Shown here: piece by piece, positions 59,809-64,000 of the stretch
How the letters are laid out: each line of letters opens with the position of its first letter
Position numbering within the stretch: the stretch's first letter is position 1
DNA from: Lacrimispora sp. 210928-DFI.3.58
GTDB taxonomy: Bacteria; Bacillota; Clostridia; Lachnospirales; Lachnospiraceae
Direction of reading: 5' to 3'
NCBI RefSeq assembly: GCF_020554865.1
Contig: NZ_JAJCIC010000015.1
Span: forward strand, 34,413-98,412
Length of the DNA: 64,000 nucleotides
Program-made: the position numbers and the translations under genes
The notes under the pieces: generated by a model
Seen by the model: only the letters and a program-made list of their open reading frames with translations
What the model was told of the DNA's origin: nothing
Database searches by the model: none

Positions 59809-60699
59809 ATGAATATCGATCCAATGGAAAAAGCAGCCGTGCTCATTGAAGCCCTGCCTTATATCCAGCGTTTTAACAGAAAGATCGTTGTTGTAAAATA
59901 CGGCGGAAGCGCCATGGTGGATGAGGAATTAAAACGCAAGGTCATCCAGGATGTGGTGCTCTTAAAATTAGTCGGCTTTAAGCCCATCATCGTCCACGGA
60001 GGCGGCAAGGAGATCAGCCGCTGGGTGGGCAAGGTAGGTATGGAGCCCCATTTTGTAAACGGCCTGCGTGTGACGGATGAGCCTACCATGGAGATCGCAG
60101 AGATGGTGCTCAACAAGGTCAACAAGAGCCTGGTGCAGCTTGTCAATGAGCTGGGCGTGAAGGCTGTGGGCATCAGCGGCAAGGACGGCATGATGTTAAA
60201 ATGCCGCAAGAAGTTTTCCGGAGGCGAGGACATTGGTTTTGTAGGCGAGGTGGAGAAGGTGGATCCCAAGGTGATCTATGACCTGCTGGAAAAGGATTTC
60301 CTGCCTATCATCTGTCCCATCGGCTTTGATGATGATTATTTGAGCTACAACATCAACGCAGATGATGCGGCCTGCGCCATCGCTACCGCTGTCCAGGCAG
60401 AGAAGCTGGCCTTCCTGACAGACGTGGAGGGCGTGTTCCGTGATTTCAATGACAAATCCTCCCTGATCTCCGAGATGACGATAGAGGAGGCACAGAATTT
60501 TGTGGACAGCGGTATGCTGGGCGGAGGAATGCTTCCAAAGCTTCAGAACTGCATCAATGCTATCGGAAGCGGTGTGTCCAGAGTACATATCCTGGACGGC
60601 CGTATTCCCCACTGCCTGCTTTTGGAGATCTTTACAGACAAAGGTATTGGTACGGCTATTTTTAATTCAAAAGAGGATGTGAGGTATTATCATGGCTGA
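59809..60699 (+). CDS. argB: Acetylglutamate kinase
   Basis: 296 aa, ATG 59809 after [28 protein letters not shown] start, VHGGGKEI (nucleotide/substrate loop), [11 protein letters not shown] and the LSG-like [13 protein letters not shown]. Phosphorylates N-acetylglutamate. The N-terminal helix extension ([20 protein letters not shown]) is of the arginine-sensitive hexameric type, so feedback inhibition is likely. Overlaps argD by 8 bp. Confidence 0.97.
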   Translation: MNIDPMEKAAVLIEALPYIQRFNRKIVVVKYGGSAMVDEELKRKVIQDVVLLKLVGFKPIIVHGGGKEISRWVGKVGMEPHFVNGLRVTDEPTMEIAEMVLNKVNKSLVQLVNELGVKAVGISGKDGMMLKCRKKFSGGEDIGFVGEVEKVDPKVIYDLLEKDFLPIICPIGFDDDYLSYNINADDAACAIATAVQAEKLAFLTDVEGVFRDFNDKSSLISEMTIEEAQNFVDSGMLGGGMLPKLQNCINAIGSGVSRVHILDGRIPHCLLLEIFTDKGIGTAIFNSKEDVRYYHG

Positions 60700-61924
60700 T
60701 AAGCAGATGATGGACAGGGCAGAGCATGTCCTGTACAAGACATATAACAGGTTCCCGGTGGTGTTCGACCACGGACAGGGCGTGAAGCTCTATGATACGG
60801 AGGGGAATGAGTACCTGGACTTCGGCGCAGGCATTGCTGTGATGGGTCTGGGCTACGGGGATGAGGAATACACACAGGCCGTAAAGGAGCAGCTGGATAA
60901 GCTGACCCATATTTCCAACCTGTTCTATAACCAGCCCTCTATCGAGGCAGGGGAGAAGCTGCTGGCAGTATCCGGGATGGAGAAGGTGTTCTTCACCAAC
61001 AGCGGCACAGAGGCCATTGAGGGTGCGCTTAAGATCGCAAAGCGCTATCATTACAACAAACTCCATGAGGCCATGGGAGACGGCTGCGACGGCTGCGAGG
61101 ACAAGGAGCCTGACATGACAGGTGAGATCATTGCCATGCACCACTCCTTCCACGGAAGAAGTATCGGAGCATTATCCGTAACTGGCAATGCCCACTATCA
61201 GGAACCCTTTAAGCCTCTGGTTCCCGGCATCCGCTTTGCAGAGTACAACGATCTGGACAGTGTAAAGGCTCTGATCAATGACAAGACCTGCGCCGTTATC
61301 ATGGAGACCATCCAGGGCGAGGGCGGCATTTATCCTGCCACAGAGGAATTTTTAAAGGGAGTCCGTGCCCTCTGCGATGAGCACGATATGCTCCTGATCC
61401 TGGATGAGATCCAGTGCGGCATGGGGCGCTCCGGGGAAATGTTCGCATGGCAGCGCTATGGTGTAAAGCCGGATGTGATGACAGTGGCAAAGGCCTTGGG
61501 AAACGGCCTTCCCATAGGCGCATTTCTTGCCAGCGGCAAGGCAGCAACAGCCATGGTTCCGGGAGATCACGGCACCACCTACGGCGGAAATCCGTTTGTG
61601 ACAGCAGGCGCAAGAGCTGTGCTTGATATCTTTGAAAAGCGCCATATAGTAGAGCATGTGAGGGAAGTGGGAGCCTACCTTTCAGAGAAGCTTGAAGAGC
61701 TGGCCGCAGAGTGCAGCGTGGTGAAGGAGCACAGAGGCATAGGGCTGATCCAGGGCCTGGAGCTCACCGTTCCCGTAGGTCCTGTGGTATCCAAGGCCCT
61801 GTTGGAAGAAAAGCTGATCCTCATCAGCGCAGGAGCCAATACCATTCGCTTTGTTCCGCCTCTTGTGATCGAAAGGGCAGATGTGGATGAGATGATAAAG
61901 CGGCTGAAGGCAGTACTTTCGTAG
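60692..61924 (+). CDS. argD: Acetylornithine aminotransferase
   Basis: 410 aa, ATG 60692 inside the end of argB, so translation is coupled. Class III PLP aminotransferase: [30 protein letters not shown], and Schiff-base Lys267 in [12 protein letters not shown]. Unlike typical ArgD, residues about 126-143 contain an inserted acidic loop with a CDGC motif ([13 protein letters not shown]). Converts acetylglutamate semialdehyde to acetylornithine. Ends the operon. Confidence 0.96.
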   Translation: MADKQMMDRAEHVLYKTYNRFPVVFDHGQGVKLYDTEGNEYLDFGAGIAVMGLGYGDEEYTQAVKEQLDKLTHISNLFYNQPSIEAGEKLLAVSGMEKVFFTNSGTEAIEGALKIAKRYHYNKLHEAMGDGCDGCEDKEPDMTGEIIAMHHSFHGRSIGALSVTGNAHYQEPFKPLVPGIRFAEYNDLDSVKALINDKTCAVIMETIQGEGGIYPATEEFLKGVRALCDEHDMLLILDEIQCGMGRSGEMFAWQRYGVKPDVMTVAKALGNGLPIGAFLASGKAATAMVPGDHGTTYGGNPFVTAGARAVLDIFEKRHIVEHVREVGAYLSEKLEELAAECSVVKEHRGIGLIQGLELTVPVGPVVSKALLEEKLILISAGANTIRFVPPLVIERADVDEMIKRLKAVLS

Positions 61925-61956
61925 GACCTTTAATTCCATATGCTCCCTTCTGGGAG

Positions 61957-62003
61957 GCAGGCGTAGTACATCTTTATTGGTGGAATACGCCTGCTCTTTT
62001 TTC
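61957..62003 (+). terminator. Terminator of the arg operon
   Basis: GCAGGCGTA (61957-61965) pairs with TACGCCTGC (61986-61994) around a 20-nt loop and runs into CTTTTTTCT. Confidence 0.8.
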
Positions 62004-62436
62004 TATGTATGCTGAGAGCATTGGCCTTGTGAGATTAAAAATGCTCAGGCAAAAATTTGTTTTCAATCTGTACGCAACCGATATACCAAGAGCTCGGAAA
62101 CCAGAATAAATACTGGATTTCCGGGCTCGATTTTTTGGTAAGCGCTTTAGGTCTGGGGATTAGTGAGATTCCGCGGAGTAGTGGTTGCCGATTACCAGCA
62201 AAGAAGCACTGTCCCAGGAAGAACAGAGCTTTTTCTTCAAAGATGGTTCTTTCGCATTTCTTTCGTTTTCGTTACGAAAATGTTTGGAAATCTATGGGAG
62301 AAATATTAAGAGCCGGAATCTATAATGAACATACAAAAATGACATCAGGAAGCCATATGTTTATTTTAGGGTTGTAAGCAGAGGTATTATATGGTATAAC
62401 CGTATTAATATTATTAGTACAGTTAAATAGAACAGA
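62004..62436. other. Gene-poor stretch with an orphan terminator
   Basis: No supported gene. An orphan terminator-like hairpin (GAGCTCGGAAACCAG 62090-62104 with CTGGATTTCCGGGCTC 62113-62128, then six T at 62131-62136) follows no gene on its strand, which suggests a deleted or decayed gene. A 106-codon open frame (62057-62377) starts before it and has no ribosome site. The region just before 62437 is AT-rich and probably carries the next promoter. Confidence 0.5.
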
Positions 62437-62453
62437 GCAGGAGGGAACCATAG

Positions 62454-63923
62454 ATGCAGGATAAAAGGGCGGAATCAGAGGAGATCGATAAAAGAATCGC
62501 AGAGCTTATGGCCCCGGACGAGGAGGGGGCGGGGAAGAAGAAAAAAGGTCGCTGGAGAAGAAGGAAAAAGACATCGGAGGGCAGCAGAAACAAAGATACA
62601 GAAAAGGTCGCTGGAGAAAGCGCTGAGATATCAGGAGAACAGACAGAGGGCGGAGTGGAAAAGAAGCAGAAAGGAAGAAGGCTGGCAGCCCGCTTCAAAA
62701 TGTTAAGCCGCAGGAAAAAAGCGGCAACGATAGTTGCAGCGGCAGCGCTCCTTTTATTTGCAGTGAGCCGCATGGGAGGAGGGAAGGAGATGGGCATCCC
62801 TGTGTCCGTCATCCCTTTGGCAAAACAGGATATTCAGGAAAAGCTTACCATAAGCGGGCCGGTGTCCGGCACGGACAGCGTGGATGTGGTGTCCAATATC
62901 CATGCAGAGATCACCGCCATGAATGTAAAGGAAGGCGACAAGGTGACAAAGGGCCAGGTACTGGCAGTGCTCGACAGCACAGACCTGGAGCGGGAGGTGC
63001 TGATCGCAAAGAATGCTTATGACCTGGCGGTGGCAAATAAGGAGGAGAAGGACAAGGAGGCAGCCCTAGGCTATGAAAAGGCTGTCCAGGACTACCAGAA
63101 GGCCAGCCTGGATTACAGCAGAAACAGCCAGCTCTTTGTAGCCGGGGACATTTCCCAGGTAGAGATGGAACAGATCACCAATGGGTTACATGATGCAAAA
63201 CGCCAGATGGAGAGCTTTACGGTGGAAGACGGAAAAGGCGTGGCAGACAGATCCTATGAGATCCAGGTGGCCAACGCGGCCTTTGAGCTGGAGAAAAAGC
63301 AGGAGGAGCTGGAAAATACCCAGATAAAGAGCACCATTGACGGCACCGTTGTCAGGGTCAACTCGAAGGTGGGCCAGTTTGCGGATAAGGTGGAGGACGA
63401 TAAGCCGATTTTCAGCATTGAGAACCTGGAGCAGCTGGAACTGGAGATCAAGGTCAGCGAATTCTCCATCGGAAAGGTGAAAGTGGGGCAGAAAGCCGTG
63501 ATCACCGCGGATATCCTGGACGGCGGCAAGGAGGAAGGGGAGGTCATCAAGATTTCTCCCACCGGCGAGGAAAAGGGCGGGGGCTCCACGGAGCGCGTTA
63601 TTCCCACAACCATCCGCGTGGAGGGGCAGGATACAAAGCTGATCGCAGGCATTACGGCAAAGGCGGAGCTCCTGATCAGGGAGGCTAAGGATGCCTTTGT
63701 GGTTCCGGCCTCTGCCGTGTTTGAGGACGGAGACAGCTCCTACATAGCAGTGGCAGAAGATGGAAAGGTGAGAAGGATCCCTGTATCCATTGGCGTGGAC
63801 GGGGATGTGTCGGTGGAGATCATCCCGTCAGAGGGAGAAACGCTGGAGGAGGGGATGCAGGTCATCACGAATCCCAGCCTTTCCATGACAGACGGCGCCG
63901 CAGTCAGCATTTCCCAGCTGTAA
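62454..63923 (+). CDS. HlyD/RND-type efflux adaptor (membrane fusion protein)
   Basis: 489 aa, ATG 62454 after AGCAGGAGGGAACC. A charged cytoplasmic N terminus of about 88 residues, rich in Lys/Glu, precedes one transmembrane helix (about 90-106). Outside the cell come a barrel-sandwich/lipoyl half (NVKEGDKVTKGQVLAVLD), a coiled-coil hairpin (about 180-275) and the second half (KSTIDGTVVRVNSKVGQFAD), then beta-barrel and C-terminal domains. MacA-like adaptors link an ABC or RND pump to the envelope; pump genes would lie past the window end. Confidence 0.92.
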   Translation: MQDKRAESEEIDKRIAELMAPDEEGAGKKKKGRWRRRKKTSEGSRNKDTEKVAGESAEISGEQTEGGVEKKQKGRRLAARFKMLSRRKKAATIVAAAALLLFAVSRMGGGKEMGIPVSVIPLAKQDIQEKLTISGPVSGTDSVDVVSNIHAEITAMNVKEGDKVTKGQVLAVLDSTDLEREVLIAKNAYDLAVANKEEKDKEAALGYEKAVQDYQKASLDYSRNSQLFVAGDISQVEMEQITNGLHDAKRQMESFTVEDGKGVADRSYEIQVANAAFELEKKQEELENTQIKSTIDGTVVRVNSKVGQFADKVEDDKPIFSIENLEQLELEIKVSEFSIGKVKVGQKAVITADILDGGKEEGEVIKISPTGEEKGGGSTERVIPTTIRVEGQDTKLIAGITAKAELLIREAKDAFVVPASAVFEDGDSSYIAVAEDGKVRRIPVSIGVDGDVSVEIIPSEGETLEEGMQVITNPSLSMTDGAAVSISQL

Positions 63924-63930
63924 GCCTTTA

Positions 63931-64000
63931 TGTGCCCGGCGGTCAGAGGCGCCACCGCACCACGAAAATCTGGCGGGCGCATTGGGCATACCTGAATACA
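63931..64000. repeat. Repeat family C, copy cut by the window end
   Basis: TGTGCCCGGCGG, one hairpin unit (GCGCCACCGCACCACGAAAA...GGCGGGCGC) and GGCATACCTGAATACA match the copy at 58236. The rest lies outside the window. Confidence 0.7.

Noticed and set aside
62057..62377. 106-codon plus-strand frame.
   Set aside because: It spans a terminator hairpin, has no ribosome site and no recognisable protein features.
1..64000. CRISPR arrays, prophage, insertion sequences, tRNA or rRNA genes.
   Set aside because: No regularly spaced repeats, phage or transposase proteins, or recognisable tRNA/rRNA sequences were found on reading.

Overview
The window looks like chromosome from an anaerobic, spore-forming gut Clostridium of the Lachnospiraceae type (Enterocloster/Hungatella-like). 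The pointers are a cortex deacetylase (PdaA), a T-box-controlled indirect Asn-tRNA pathway, many LacI/AraC/RpiR-controlled sugar clusters, mannose-type PTS genes, an iron-dependent alcohol dehydrogenase behind a Rex-like site, strong AGGAGG ribosome sites and a GC content near 50%. The genus call is an inference from gene content. I saw no rRNA, tRNA, CRISPR array, transposase or phage gene.

Layout. 1-3.4 kb: end of an ArsC/Spx-like gene, pdaA and recQ. 3.4-7.2 kb: sensor kinase, a response regulator without a DNA-binding domain, and a lone TRAP binding protein. 7.2-13 kb: a LacI regulator, an RsmH-type methyltransferase, an AraC regulator with the GH4 alpha-galacturonidase lplD, and a SIMPL-domain protein. 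13.2-13.4 kb: a candidate free-standing small RNA with its own promoter. 13.4-19.3 kb: a LacI-controlled catabolic operon of unknown substrate (oxidoreductase, LacI, permease, M20 amidohydrolase, UroD/MtaA-like protein). 19.4-27.2 kb: a sialic-acid/N-acetylmannosamine operon (nanE, ABC transporter, 2-hydroxyacid dehydrogenase, nanA, nanK, RpiR regulator). 27.3-32.5 kb: T-box leader, aspS of the archaeal type, gatCAB. 32.6-41.1 kb: aminotransferase, membrane protein, Fe-alcohol dehydrogenase, hflKC, LysR, Lrp, apbE. 41.4-44.9 kb: GtrA and YfhO membrane proteins. 44.9-46.3 kb: argH. 46.8-47.5 kb: a Crp/Fnr regulator. 47.7-55 kb: a glycosaminoglycan-disaccharide PTS cluster (EIIA, GH88, EIIB, EIIC, EIID, heparinase II/III, LacI). 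55-61.9 kb: argG divergent from argC-GNAT-argJ-argB-argD, with ARG-box-like palindromes on both promoters. 62.4-64 kb: a HlyD-type adaptor.

How the genes work together. ArgC, J, B, D, G and H cover arginine synthesis from glutamate except the carbamoyltransferase step; ArgJ recycles the acetyl group. AspS plus GatCAB makes Asn-tRNA(Asn), and perhaps Gln-tRNA(Gln), by transamidation. The nan operon imports sialic acid or a related sugar and takes it through ManNAc and ManNAc-6-P to GlcNAc-6-P. The PTS cluster imports unsaturated uronic-acid disaccharides, which GH88 and the heparinase-family enzyme cleave in the cytoplasm.

Unusual structure. Three intergenic repeat families stand out. Family A is a roughly 250-bp near-palindrome present three times; its core is conserved, while its outer arms differ between copies yet stay self-complementary. 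Family B is a roughly 135-bp palindromic element with one full and one half copy. Family C is modular, with one or two hairpin units per copy, and lies at several gene junctions in the arg and nan regions. These repeats and the candidate small RNA at 13283-13389 are the least explained parts of the window.
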